Source: Mermis nigrescens
Taxonomy: Eukaryota > Nematoda > Enoplea > Mermithida > Mermithidae
Assembly (NCBI GenBank): GCA_036768485.1
Contig: JAVLUZ010000157.1
Location: forward strand, 14,573,877 to 14,637,876
DNA length: 64,000 nt
Direction: 5' to 3'
Shown here: positions 46,303 to 61,300 of the stretch, piece after piece
Layout: every line of letters starts with the position of its first letter
Numbering within the stretch: position 1 is the stretch's first letter
Notes under the pieces: generated by a model
What the model saw: only the letters and a program-made list of their open reading frames with translations
Databases searched by the model: none
What the model was told of the DNA's origin: nothing
Program-made: the position numbers and the translations under genes

Positions 46303-49300
46303 ATGCCGGGCGCCAAACGAGGACTGGTGGCTCCTCAAAATACTTTTCTTGAAAACGTTATCAGAAGGTGCAATAATTCAGGTAAAAGTTAATTACCTGA
46401 GCTTTTTATTTCTTTTCATTCTGAGCTGTTCGATATCAAAACGTTCAAATAGATTCAAAATCGTAATAACGATGAATAGAAAGCAAAGAAAGAAAAGGAA
46501 TAGATAACAAAGCATGCTTTTAGTGAAATGAGAAGAAATGCAAATGAAAATCAAATTACGCACAAAATAGTGTACTTGTTCGACAGTATTATTCATAAGA
46601 CATTGCAGTGCTTGGGGTGTAAAAAATAAGTGTAAATCAATGGCGATAAAATCAGTAAAAATTAATTCAAAACATAGAAATGGACAAAAAATGCTATAAA
46701 TAAATGAGTATACGGAACAGGTAATGCGAGGTGAAAGGGATAAATCCGGGCGGCTCAAGTTATTGATCCTTTATCTAAGAAATCTGCGAAATCAGCCTGG
46801 CTGATTAGAATCAAGATAAGCGAACGTGAGAACGGAGAGCAAAAATTGAAACTCAACGTAGAAATTGAAAGTAAAAGTTAAAATAAAATTAGTAAATTTA
46901 AGAATAATATTTGACAACGATATTAAAGATTTTAGATTTAAAATTTAACTTTTTTATGAATATAATTAATTATGTATGAGGGCCAGATATCATATTTTAT
47001 TTGCTAAAATTCTGAAGTAAAAAATCAGTCAAATTTAGCTAATTAATGATTGATCGTGACAAAAAATGTTCAAAAAATCACTCTTTTGCCCAACGAGAGA
47101 TTTTCCATATTTTCTCCGGTACCTATTGAATTCTCTTGCGGAATAAATTAATCTTATGGAATTCTCATTTGCGTGTAAAACTCAAGATAATTAAGCGGAT
47201 GTTTTAAAGGTGAAGCCATTTTTCTTTATTCAATTAACATTTATGTCATTTTCAAATAAGATTTGAAATTTTTCAACTTTTCTCAAACCCCCAATGCACA
47301 TATTACGTTTAATGAGAACATTTCTTGTGAAATCGATTGGCCCATTCATATTTCAGGGAGCAATTTTTTGCTTGCAAATTCACAAATTCTCGACTATCCA
47401 ATCGTTTACTGTAACGATGGTTTTTCGAAGATGGTTGGCTACAGTAGAGCAGAAGTGATGCACAGGCCCTGCAATTGCTCTTTCATGTATGGTGAGCAAA
47501 CGGATAAGGAGACTATCAAAATAATAGAAAACACCTTGCAGCAGTACCTTACAGAACAACTGGAAATCCGTCTTTACAAAAAGAACAGTAAGACACGGTT
47601 TAAGTATCACACTCAATTACTTAATTTTCATAAAGAGCAGAATTGTTTAAATAAGAATTTAATTGTTATGTCAAATGATAAAGTCATTAATGTTGAGTAA
47701 TACGACTGATCCTCTACATTTTTATTAAAAAAATTTCAATGGAATGAAAATTAAATACCCTCCAGAACTAAGGACAAACCTAAACAAATGGAAAAAATTA
47801 AGTGCTATTGTCAGTGAAACAAACGTTAATTCTTGGATGTAAGGGTAATTTTATCATTCTATGGGAAATATTTTGAGATAATTTACAGTCAGCCTCAAAA
47901 ATTGCAAAAAATGGACTTACGTAGACGCCCTAAGGATCACCTATGTAGGTATATCAAAGTCTCGTAAAGAAATTGACTTCCTTAGCAGGCAGCTAATAAA
48001 TTTTTTTCTGTCCATGCGAATTAATCATCTAAAAATAGGCAGTTATAATCTGGTGAAGCGGGTCTTCTGAAACCTTCCTAAAAAGTACGACGAAGACTTT
48101 GTTTTATCAAAGATTGAAAAATTATCAATTTTCAGGCCAAATGTAAGGCAAGAAAAAACTAAAAAGCATTTTCATCGCTGAACGCAGAACAGTAAAGTCA
48201 ACTTTCTCGTAACAGCTGCATGATTATGATTTGGTCACAAAAGATATAGTAGATTAAATTAATCGTCATTTTTTCATGTCCACATAGTACTTAGCTTTCA
48301 ATATTTATTCTAGAAACGCCAGTTTGGTTACTTGAACATATAGCCCCGGTGAGAAATGACAAGGAACAAGTGGTTTTGTTTCTCTGTCAATTCAGAGATA
48401 TCACATTGATGAAACAGCCTCTGGAGGATGACAGTACTAAAGGTATTAGAAATCAGCTGAGAATAATCTACAAGTCTGAAACAAGATAAAAAGTAAATTT
48501 AGGTAAATTTGAGCCCAAATAAATTCAAGTATTCAAATTTGATGGCAATAGACAATTTTTTGGTCTAACTGCCTTCCTCTCTATAAACGATGAATTATGA
48601 ATACTCAATGTACACGATTGATCGACCTTTCTTAGTGACTCTTGTATGCTGTTTTTCTCGATACTTACTAATTTGATCACATGTCATATAAACGTTTTAA
48701 ATTAGTTCTTTGACAATTATATGGCTTTATTCCTAAACTGTACTTCTCGCATCTATGCTGTCCACAAGGGACACCTACTATAAATCCACTTCAGCATATT
48801 TTGTGTTATTTTATCAAAACATATGTGCCTAGCTACAGCCGACCTTGAGGAGCCGCTTACATGAGAATGATATAACACTAAGATTAATAGCTTTTCTGAA
48901 CTTAGAGGGCATCAAAAGCTATGCAAGTAATAAAAGAGAATACATCACAATACATTAATACTACTTTATTTTACAATTAGTATATTATTTTCGGCCTTTT
49001 TGTAAAAAATTGTATGTTTATTCAGTTGGGATCCTTATTTTGCTTTGGTTTTTCGTTTATTCCTTTTCCGAGATTTTAGACCATACGTTGAACAGTATGA
49101 CCGGCCTGCAGGGTCAGTCAGAACGCTTTTTAAAGCTAAATATGGCAAAGTATTATTAGCATAAAAGTTAAAACAGCGGTACAACTATACATGGTCAGAA
49201 ACCAAATTCTGCGGATCTGATGTAGCAAAATCGTTTAAAATAGTACGAAAAATTCAATTCTGAGGATCTGTTGATTTTAAAGCGTCTCTCAGATTCTCGG

Positions 49301-52300
49301 AGGAGAGCTCCAGATCATACGAGTTCTTGGGGGGTTGACTCCTTACCAGAATGGTATCAAAGCCCCCCCCCCACAAAATGGCTGCGAACCCCCCCTCTCA
49401 AGAATTATCGATTTTCTTGTAAAAGTTGGTAAAAGTTGTAAAAAAGTGTGCGTTTTTAAGCGTTTTAGCCCATTTTTGGCTCGAAAATCTCAAATTTTCG
49501 GCGCTTCGCGCCACACACAAATTTTTTGACCATATTTTGTTCAATTTACTCAATTTCTTCAAATTTATTTCGAAATTTTTTCACGTTTTCATGTTCTAGA
49601 AATAACGAGCATTGTCTGAAACGTCAACAAATAGTGTTTTTGACGTGTACCCATCGTTTTTTAGCCCAAGAAAGGCACTTTTGTAAAAACTTTCGGGCTT
49701 GACTCCCCACAAATTCCCAAGCTGTACAGGTATGGTCCAGACTCCTAGACCCCACACCCGTGTTTGGTTATATTTGTAGCTTAATTGATTAGTTATGGTC
49801 AATTTAACCTTTAATTTAATTTTAATTTAATTTTTTAATTCAATTTAATTTAACAATTAATAAAAAATTTAACACATAATTCGATTTAGCACATTTTCTG
49901 AGAGACTTTACAATTTTAACCGTTCTGAATGTCTGCTTTATACACTGCATTCCGTTGTGCTTTCTATCTTAAACTGAGCATAAAGATGCCCTTGATTTTC
50001 AATCCATTGAATTAAAGCAATGCGCTATCACGAGTCATCCGATTAAAGTTCCGGTGGCACGGCGTGTAACTTTCCTATATTAGACAAAGAACAAGATTCT
50101 TTTTTTCGCGAATTAGCGTCAAGACCCCAGCAGTTCAATGACGCACAATGTCTTAAGTCAAATTTAAGAGAGAGAAGATATGGGACGGATGAAACGTATC
50201 AGATTTTTTGGACTTCAGGTGGCTTCTCTCGTGACAACTGTGGTAATATCGCATCAGCGATGTCGCCGATGTTTCCAATTTAACGATCGAAGGCGAATGA
50301 AAATACTAATTAAAATCAATCATAAGATAAAAAATGATATCCACCGTAATACAAAGAGAAATTTTTTATGCGCGATTTAGAAGTAGATAATTTGCGCACG
50401 AGCGGCTGAATCGGATAAGTGTAAAAAAGTTCAAGCTTCTTATTTTGCACGAGAAATTGCTCACGGATTCGAAATCAAGCAAAAGCCATAGGCGGGGCTT
50501 AGCGGAAAACAGGCCGCAGAAAAGAAGAAATGAGGGAATTTTGCGGAAAAACAAGGCAATTGGAGCTTAATCGGATAGACATTGAAATTTTTTGCGAAAT
50601 ACCGCTTAAAATCATTTACAAATTAAAACTCAGACGTGTTAGGCCGTTTTGGACTTTGCACTTTTCTTCCATATTCTTATTTACATTAGAACTCCCCGAC
50701 CATAGGTGGGCAGCACCAAAATCTGCAGGGGGGTTCAAAGCTAAAAAATGGTTTTAAAAATTGTTGGTATGACGGAAAAACATCATTTTCAACGTTTCTC
50801 ATCGAGCACTATCCATTGACAGCAAAAAGTCGCCAAAAAAACAAAAAAATTTCAAAAATCGAATTCTGGGGGAGTGGGATATTTTGGTTTTGGGGTTCTT
50901 AGCCTTCTGGGGGGTTGCACACCCCAAACCCCCTCACGCCCACGTGTGCCACCGACAGGTTGAAACTATCCACACCAGCCGTGCTCTGCGCGTGAATATA
51001 AAGTTTTTTATTTTTCTTTCGGGATTCCCTGCAATAAATCATCTCTAGAAAAAGAAAGAGATTATCAAAAGCATCTTCAGTAAGAAAGCAGCTAGCTAAC
51101 AAAAGATAGCTAGCTAACTATCTTAATCTGATAGTCGGTAATGTTGGCGCGGTCAGATAAAATACATACTTGATACAGCGCCCGTCATCTTGCCAATTCT
51201 TTTCTCACGCGCTTTTGTGTTTTTATTATTTACATTTTTATTGTTTTTTTTTCTACTCGGATTTTCGGCACTCCCAAGTATTCAATTTTTATTTAGGAGT
51301 TAGACTAGGCCAATAATGCCGAAATTGATTGTTTTGAAAAATTCGAGATTCATCTTACCGATTTAGCTACAATTTTATGGCACACAGACATTAGAGCGCC
51401 GACATTAGAGCACCGAAATTAGAGCGCGCGAAATTAGAGCGCAACGGCATTAGAGTGCGCGACATTAGAGCGCTGACATTAAAGTGTAGTTACAATGGTG
51501 CGTCATAAAGGCAGACATAGACTTTTCCTTTCCCACAAAAAAAATTTGTAACTTTTTGTTTCTAAAAATTGGTGTACAAAAATATACCTTACATTACGAA
51601 AATCAGTTAAATTTCTTGTTTGGTTAAGATGTGGCTAGTAAGTGACATAAATGCTCTGCAAAACAGTGTCTACTAACTACCCCTAACTATGTTAGTTTCA
51701 AAGTTGTAGGTGTTATTTATTTTAAAAAATTTTTACGTTAAACATCTTTTGTGCAATGGAGTAGACTGATCTGTATTCTAACACCTACAGCTCTAAACCT
51801 ACGGTAGTAAGGGTGTCATTTTAGGACAATATTTTGTAGCTTTTCATGCACTTTCTAATGGAACTATACCCTTTTCATTTGTTTTCTTGACACATAAATG
51901 CAGAATAAGTTTACACAAATTTTGATCTTTTGCTTATTTACTGTAGTTTTATGATTGTTTACTGCAGCAATAAATTTATGCTTGATTTGCACAACTTACA
52001 GTAAATGCGTACAATTTAAAAAAATTGTGAAAATGAATACCGTTATCTGTGTCAGGAAAATAAGGGAAAAGGGTATAATGGCGTTACACAAAACCTACCG
52101 CTTCAAAAGTAACTGTCCTTTTTCCAAAGGTAAATAAAAAAGTCAAAATTTCTACTTTCGTACATCCAATAATTCAATCAGTCTACATTCAACCAGAAAG
52201 TAAAGAAAGAATTCTAAAAGTCTGTTCATTGCTTTACAAAACAAAAGAAACTGCATGCATTTATCACTACCTACCTGATACCGAGATATTTATGCGTAGG

Positions 52301-55300
52301 TAGTTAAATTCGCCCCGTTATAATAGAAAGCGTATCCAATTCTGAATCGGAAAGTATATGAATCGTTGCAAATAGTCTCGAGTGTAAGATACAGTAGGAC
52401 TTTTTTCAAAGGCATGCTCGTTTTGTCCGTGAAGCTTTAACCGGCGAACTCTTTCATTTATCAGCATAAAAGTTTTGTAAAGTTACGTGAAAGACATCTA
52501 TTATGACTGCGCTGTAATGTCGCGCGCTCTAATGTCGCTGCGCTCTAATGTCGCGCGCTATAATGTCGGCTCACCCACTTTTATTCACTTTACTTCTTTA
52601 TTTAGTAAATTATACTCGTACATTTTTGAAGTGCTGTATCTATTGTACGAGTACCTACGTTTTCCTATTCATCGCCTTTCCGCTCGAGTTTTTGAATTCA
52701 AGTTCTGTCATAAGGCATCGGGCGAATTCTGCAAATCGCTAGGATTGCCAAAAACAAACAACAGTTCAATCAAATTGACACTAGAGATCTTAAGGACAAG
52801 CCTTCAAACGTTAGTCAGGTAATCCATAGTGCGACTGACTTTATTGATCGTATTCTTTCAAATTACCGCAGCGAATCTTGATGTGTTAATGACACTTTTT
52901 GTCAGAATTCATTAATTCATTACGCATAGTTCTTAATTAGTTTTTATACGAATTGATGTGTTTTTGTTCTCCGCGAGGCAAGTGATCTTTATGCCCCATC
53001 ATATCTGAATTTGCGATAGAAATTTGATTCTGAAAAAGAATCGAAAAAAGTGGTAAATCAAGCTGGACATAATCAAAAATCTAGAATTGACTTCGCCAAT
53101 TTTACTTCTCTGCAACCGCACTAGTCTCTTCAAGGAATTTTCCAGTAAATTAGGCTAGATTCCAGAATACAGAGGCATATTAGCACAGATTTAAAAGATA
53201 GAAATGAGATTTTCCCTTGTAGGGAATAAACGAGCGACTAAAAGTGAAAACGTGAACGTATTTAATACGGAAAAATCCAAAAATGTATAATTCGATTGAA
53301 TGCATAAATAAATACCGTGATTACAAAATGATTTAGTTAAAAGTACAAATGAATTGGTGTGATAAAAGTGTAAAAATTAAGTGGGAATAGACTTACCAAA
53401 CGGTATAAGAAAAAATAAGCATTGGTAGGGTTATGATTAATCTTGGTTTGGCATAAATAATGTACCAAATTTTAAAACAATTTTTAAAAAAAGCTTTGAG
53501 GAATCGCTTATTCCGCGGACCCGATGGTTCAAGCTCGCTTAAAATTGTACTTGCATACATGTTAGAGCCATTTTAAGGCTGCCATGTATTTCCTGCTCTT
53601 GTAAGATTTTTTGTTTTCTTTTATCATGTAAGTTTCGTGATTTGATTCTGATAGATTTGTTGGTCTGAAGAGGCTTTTACGATAAAAACATTTATTATCG
53701 TAAAGAATCATAATTGATGAGTACAAAGCTATTGAATCGGTGAAAGGTTTTATAGATAAAGCAACCTGAGCTTATTTATTTAAAGTTTAAGAAACTTGCA
53801 TGTTATCAGTTTTTACGCTTATCATTGATTAATGTTCGATAATTTCTTAATTCGAGCAAAAACATGGTCTTAAATGCGATCTAATAAATAATCAGCTTAA
53901 TTGAGACATCGTCGCTATAAATAGCTAAAGGCGCATATATACGTTGCATAGCCTAAAAAGGGATAAAAACATTAAATTTGACCTATCTATCGAAAATCGA
54001 ATTAATTCGTGCGCTTTTTTCTTAGTTGATTTCATTAAATATATAATTGGGAGCGTTTTTTAAAGATATCGTGTTATTTATTTTATCTTTCATTAGCAGC
54101 CGTATCAAACGAAGAAACGATTATCTTTAATTATCAAAATAACATTTGATATCTTGAAGCCATTAAAAGATTATAGGTATCCATGTTCTGGCAAATATCC
54201 ATCAGACGAGAAGCCTTTGAAAAACAAGAGTCAATTCTTTTTGAATAATAAATTATGCAATAATAAAATATAAATCAATTATATCTTCGACAGAATATTC
54301 TCAACTTACGATTTCATTAGTGGAAATACTAAAGAAGTTAGTGTACGAGCATATCAATTTTCTTAAAATATTGATGCTTTATTACTAATTAAATTATTTT
54401 AAAAAAATCAGTCGGAAATTCGGCTTTGTCCATATGTAACGAATACGAATGCCCCAATTTTATTCGTTTTCCGTAGCAACTCTCGAGACAGAAACTTTAG
54501 CAAACTTATGAATATAGAGCATCATCGTTTTTATTATTTTCTCTCCTTTTTCTAAAGCATTTAAGTGTAGGCGAAAATTTAAACTGAAATAAGTTCGATA
54601 AATTGGGGGCAAATCTGTATTTCGCTTCTCATAGCACTTGCTGTCTTCTGGAATGAAAAATCGCGGAAAATTACTAAATTTGTCGATTTTAAATTCGCTG
54701 GTTAGCCTGTTTCAGAGGGTGTGCAACCGATCTTAGCTTCGTTGAGTTAGATCAGTTAAAATTTGCCTTTTTCCAAATTTAATGTATAATTCCCTAATTT
54801 TGTTAGTCCAAATTTGCCGAATCTTCAATGATTCCGTGAATCATTTTTTTATTCGATTTGCAGTTACTAAGTCTAGGAGGCGACCTACTGCCGCAGTACA
54901 GACAAGAGACGCCCAAAACTCCACCTCATATAATATTGCATTATTCTTCGTTCAAAACAATTTGGGACTGGATTATTTTGGCCCTCACGTTCTACACGGC
55001 CGTCATGGTTCCCTATAATGTGGCTTTCAAGAACAAAAGCGCCGACTCGATCGGACTTTTGGTCGCCGATTCGATTGTTGACGTTGTATTTTTCATCGAT
55101 ATCGTTTTGAACTTTCACACCACCTTTGTTGGACCCGGCGGCGAAGTGGTTTCGGACCCACGAATTATTCGCGAAAATTACACAAAAAGTTGGTTCGTCG
55201 TTGATCTTTTATCTTGTCTTCCTTACGACGTGTTCAACATATTCGAACACGTTGACGAAGTAAATTTTACCAATATCGACTAGTTTTCCGCTTTTCAAAA

Positions 55301-58300
55301 AAATTTTTCCCCGTACAATTTTTGTTTTTAAATGCAACTTTGTCAAAACAGAGAAAAACAAAAGAACTTTTCATCGCCTATGTTTTCCGCAAATTGCCGA
55401 TACAATTTGGCGTCATCTAAATGCTATTAACCACGTTATCAGCTGTGATTTAATCAGATAAGTGAGCTGGATCGACTTTCAATCATAGGTAGCGCGATAG
55501 CGCTACCTATAATATACTTGGCCATCCTTTTTTCTTATATGTTTTTCACAGCGAGTGCGAAATTTGTGTCCCCCCTCACAGCTATAACGGCACACATCTG
55601 GGAGGTGCGGTTTTTTTAATCGATGGATAATTAAAAAATTCGATGCCCGTCTTTTTTTTGTTTACACTCAATACCGAGTTAGCAATGAGTGTGTAGAGTG
55701 TAAACCGAAAAATCAAATAATTTGCGGAGGGCCAACTTTTTTTAAAATGTTGCCCACGAGCTGTAGATTACGAATCTGACCTTAAAATTTCTTTACACTC
55801 AATGGTTGTTGCACAAAAATGTAAAGTATACGGGTTTTTTACTCTTTGCTTGTTTTCAGCTTATCTAACTCAATTTTGGTTTCTGTGCAGTCCAATTGGT
55901 TTTATAATGTAGAGGGTTACAAAATCTCGTGGAACCATTTTTTTATATTTCTTTTAACGCAATATTTCTTGATCTGTGATCGTTTTAGTGTAAAGGGTTC
56001 GAGACGAAAAACGATATTTCTTCAACTACTCCGCTAAGTAGGCGGAACATGCTAATTATGCTTAAAAGGTGCCCTGACCTTAGCGTTACAGATCCCAGTT
56101 TATTTTGTTTCTATAAACCCAATATTGCGGTATTAGCATAAGTGTAAAGTTTACACCGAGAAGCATTTTTGCGCCCAGAGCGTCGTGGATGATGAATTTT
56201 TTAAAAATGTTCTCCGTAAGGTCAGAATAACGAATCTGACCTTTAAACTTCTCTACAGCCAGTGTTTGTTGAGGTATGAAGAGGTGAACTTTGAATTATA
56301 TCTACATCTATTTTCTAATGCCGATAGATAACTCCGTATTGCATATTTTTGATCAGATTTTTCTTATTTCAGAGGTTTTTGACTCGTCTTTAATAAATAA
56401 TTATTTTTATTATCATAAATGCACTATTCTTAAACTTTAGTGGAATGATGAATATTTTTCAATTATTAACTAAGTATTAAAATCTGCCGATATGTCGAGT
56501 TGGCGCAGTGGCTCACGCATCCGTTCTCGCATGCAGATTCAGAAAAAGACTAATGGATTCGAATCTTCTGAATGCTGACTTTTTCATTTTTTAATTCTTC
56601 TGGCAAAACCATGCACTTCATTTGACTTATTCATCTATTTATGTCCTGCAGCTGACACTTTTTGTTTTTTGAATTTCGCCTTAGTTCTCGAATGGGAGTG
56701 TAAAGGGCGCGAAAATCTGGGGGTAAAAAGACACATTCTAGTCGAGTTTTCGACTTGTTTATGCCTGCCAACAACTCCGGTTATGAGATTTTAGAAATTT
56801 TTTCTGACAGAAATGTACTACGGATCAAGGGCTATCCTGTGCTTGCCAGCAAACTTTTCTACAATCAATGCACAATTAGTACCAGGGATTTAAACTTTAC
56901 ACTCTAGTGGATGAGTAAAAAACAGATTTTGTCCGAGATTTCTCTGCCAACATTTTCGGTTATGAGTTTGGATGAATTGAATAAAATAGAAATAAGGTAA
57001 CCTCTAAGGGCTACACATCAAAGCAAGCCGCGTTCAAAAAAACGTAATATTGTGTTATTTATGGGGGTGTAAAGTTCGAAATCTGAGATGTAAAATGGGC
57101 GAAAAAACAGGTTTTTTTCGTATTTTGATTGGTAAATCATATCAAATATTTTGCGGAACATAAGTTTGGCACATACAAACGTACTACAATCAAAGGGCTA
57201 CAAACTGGCCCGAACCGAATTTATTTACACTCAATGGGGCGTTAGGTTCAGATTTTTAAAAATTACAATGTGGTGGACAATGGAAAATACAGGTTTGTCC
57301 ATTTTTTGTTTGCCACTTCCTCTGTTCAGAAGTCGTGCAAGGTCGAATAGGATAAAAATAGAGTACTTTCAAAGGGGTACGCGTCACAGCGAATTGCGTT
57401 TGTTTACATCAATATTTAGCTTTTTCGGTAAATGTAAAGTCAAAATAATGGGGGAGTTTAACGTGTTTCTGCCTTGTATTTTCTGCCAAGTTCTGGGTTA
57501 TGAGTCTGGACATAATCTCAAGTCTAAAAATTAACCAGAAACCAAATGTGATACGCCAGTTTTTTTGCACTCAACAGTGCTGTAAAGTTGTTTACATCTG
57601 ATATTTATTTGTCCTCGGTCCATTGTGTTGACTTAATTTTTTCATAAATGTTGATCGTAATATCACAGTAATATCAGAATTACGAATCCGACTGAAATTT
57701 TCTTTACACTCTGTGGTTGTGTAAAGTTTACACTGCATATTAACTTTAGTTCTAGAGCCTTGCGGAAGTTTAATTTTTTTAAATGTTCTACGTAAAATCA
57801 GAATTGGGAATCTGACTGTTAGTTTTCTCTACACCTAGTAGTTATGTAAAGTTTGCACTATTCCATTTGTTGTTAATATGTAGTTTATACTACAAATTTA
57901 TTTTACTTCCAAATCTGAGCGTTAGTGTTCCTTACACTTGATATTTGCGTAAAGTTTATGCTGAAAAACTTTGATCTGTTTAAATAATGTAAGGTTGTCT
58001 TGTTTAAAAAGGATAATGCGGACGTTCAGGGGCGGATTTAGGGGGGGGGCGCGGGGGCGGCCGCCCCCCCCCATTGGCCCAAAATATAGCGCAAAATTAA
58101 GGATTTTTGAGCGATTTTCAGCGATTTTCTGGTTAAAACGGCTAATTTTTCCGCCCAAGTCAGGGTTCCCCCTTAGAGGTACTGCCCCCCCTCCTTAGGA
58201 AAATCCTGGATCCGCCACTGCTGATGTTAAGAACAATATTGTTTCCGCGTTCTTGGACTGCTGTCATTATTGTGGTATGCTACTGTATGTGTTTACTGAT

Positions 58301-61300
58301 TGATGTACTCAAATCATGCGAATTAAAAGTAGGGTACTAGCAAAGAAAAATGCTCCGATGGAACAAAAAAGATGAATATACTTGGAATGTGGATTATTAA
58401 GGATGTAAAAGGAGGGGACTAGGAAAAATCTACCTAAAGTCGCAAAATCTGCTGAAAATCATACTTTCTCTAAGCAACAGAAAAAATCGAAGTATATTCT
58501 GCGGCCTCTAAAAAAGTGTCTTTTTTAAATAATGTTCAAAGTTTCAGATAAGAGTGTATAAACGAAATCTGTAATGTTTATTTTTTTAAATTGCTGGCAA
58601 GTAGCAACGCTGACTAGCTTCGTATCCTGATCGATAGAAAACTAAGTGGTATTGTATTTAAAGTTGTTTTATTTTGTTTTGAGCATTAAAGCAAGCAAAG
58701 CAGGGGCCGATTGATTAGTGCACACAATCCTTAAGGGCATACTGGTGTACCTACATTTAGTCTGTTTCAAGTCAACTTGAGTGTTTCCTACTGTTTTAGA
58801 CCATTCATTCAATTGGCTTAGAAAGACTGTTAGCTCACTCAACATCATTTCCCATAGCTACTGCGTAGCTAATGTGCTGCTTTTTCAATCATTTTATGGT
58901 TAAATATTTATTTTAATCTGTTGGCCGCAGAATATACTTCGATTTTTCCTGTTGCTTAGAGAAAGTATGATTTTCAGCAGATTTTGCGACTTTAGGTAGA
59001 TTTTTCCTAGTCCCCTCCTTTTACATCCTTAATAATCCACATTCCAAGTATATTCATTTTTTTTGTTCCATCGGAGCATTTTCCTTTGCTAGTAAGTTAA
59101 TGATCATGACAGTCGTCTTACTTGATCTGTCCTATTTCCGTGAAAGTCACACAAAGCGTCATCTAATGAGCTGGGTAGCTAATGGAACGTTACACGGTGT
59201 CTTAGTTATCTTCTTTATCCGTTGCTTAACTGCCTGAAGATGTTTTTCGCGGGGTCTTATCAAGCCTTAGTCTACAAATCAACAGGTGGTGAACATGTGC
59301 GGGCGTGGAGGGGTTTTGAAGGTTTAGACCAGACCTGCAACGTGGGAGGGGGATTTGAGGGGTCCTGACCCCCCAGAATGGAAAAATGGGAAATTTTCTA
59401 GGAAAAATGAGGCAAAATGAAGGCAAAAAACATAATGAAACTTAAAATTTTTAAAAGTGCTTCAAATTGATCGGAACTTAAGGACTAACGTAGTTTTAGC
59501 GCTAATTTTAGCGTTCATACCAGTTTTTGTGGTCATTTTAGCCCAAAAAAGTTCAATTCTTGACTTCCCCGAGACCGGATGACCCCCGCCCCCTTTAGAT
59601 CGGCCATGCTGTGCATCTATGGTTTAGACACACATACCCTTGAAAATCTGGCAGACCCCAAATTGATTGACCACCAGAACTAAATTTTTGGCATGTGGTT
59701 TTTACGATTTGTACCAATTTTACGCCACCCAGACCCTTTATAATTTGGCTGCTGCCCATGATGAGCATTTGTCAAGCGGTCGCATTTTGATCCAGTATGT
59801 GTGTGCAGTGACGGATTCAGGATTTTCGTGGTTATAGCACACTAACCTATTCCCAGACAGTCAAAAACAGATTGAAAAATCCGTTATAAACGTGCACTAA
59901 TAGCGTTTTATCCCCCTTAACGTTGTCTACTTCTATTAAAAATGATTTCTAGTGCAGGATTTTTCCGGAAAATTTCGAATTTTTCAGGCAATTTTCTGCG
60001 AAAAAATTGATATTCCGGCAAAAAGATTTTTTAGAGACTTGAATAACAGCTCGATTTCCTCTATTTGTGCACTTGGAGCAAAGCCCTTTGAAACATTTGA
60101 TGTGAAGCTCCGGAAAATGCTTAAATTTATGCAAAAAACGAAGCAAAACTACATATAATAGAATAGTTATTTATGTTCTTTAAATTGCTTCACGGGTCAT
60201 GATATTCTTATTTACTATAAAAAAGCAATTGATATTAGACGCAAAGCGCCGGAATACTTTAAGGAATTGCGATAAAAAAGGTTAAAAATGATTGCAATAC
60301 ATGTCCATTCTTTATCTCGCCTACAATTTCGACCCTGCTTCCGACCCCTCTCCTCGGGCAACGCCTTGAAATGTCGCCAAAATCTGTCAAAAATTTACGG
60401 AAATGATGCTCTTAGCGTCATTGCCTATTTTTCGAAATTATTGTAGGCCAAGCTTAAAATTTATCGTCAGAAACTTATTTAGCTTTGAACATGTTTTGAT
60501 AAATGTTTCGGTCGATTTCAACGAAAATGCAGGTGTAGCATGGCACTGTAATAAAATTGTGCCGTAGATATTTTTCGGAATAATATATTTAAAAATTTAA
60601 AAAAGTTCTAAATTCACTATTCTCTTTGTTGAACGGATTACCTTTTTCCAGAGAATAAGCAGTCTATTCAGCGCGTTGAAAGTCGTACGATTGCTCAGGC
60701 TCGGCAGGGTGGCCAGAAAATTGGATAATTATTTAGAATATGGTGCTGCTACATTGTTGCTTCTTTTATGCGCTTATCTGCTCGTTGCTCATTGGCTTGC
60801 CTGCATTTGGTATACTATTGGCGAATACGAAGTCAAGGAATACGTAAGAAATTTTATTTCATTGGTAATCTTTCGATTTTTCTGCAATTTTGAAGCAGTT
60901 CTGACACTGTATACCCGAATTTTTGAGCGTCTTCGTGCGACGAGAGATGAGAGCGGTAATTGTCACTTCGGCTAGTAGTCTTTATGATTTTCCGGAATAA
61001 AAAAATTGCGTAAAGCTCGAAACGTTGTTCGGTCTCATCCGTAATTCTATAATTAAATTGGAACGGCCTCTAAATTTTTTGTTTACATACGAGTATCTTG
61101 CATCGTTGCATCTGTTTTATTTTCTTTTGTTTCCAATAAAAACCCTAACTTAATTGTCCTATGATTAAAAAAGCGATTTTTCTTCCTTGCGCGGTGATAG
61201 ATTTTCCGAAAACTGGAATGAAAACTGACACTTGCATTTGAATTCGATCCTTGGCAGATATTCTAAGATATGAAGTTATGAAAATTACCTAAAACTAATC

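Noticed and set aside
47263..47700. 145-codon frame taken as one exon
   Set aside because: Only 47357-47587 is exon: the acceptor TTTCAG precedes 47357 and the donor GTAAGA follows 47587. The remaining codons are intron.
52487..52822. 111-codon + strand frame
   Set aside because: Wrong frame across Eag exon 4 (52715-52818); its 5' part is the right-end array of a mobile element.
56500..56585. tRNA-like stretch with GGCGCAGTGG (A-box-like) and GATTCGAATC (B-box-like)
   Set aside because: The T stem does not pair, the anticodon stem is poor and no acceptor stem forms. At best a decayed tRNA-derived repeat within the TTTACAC module.
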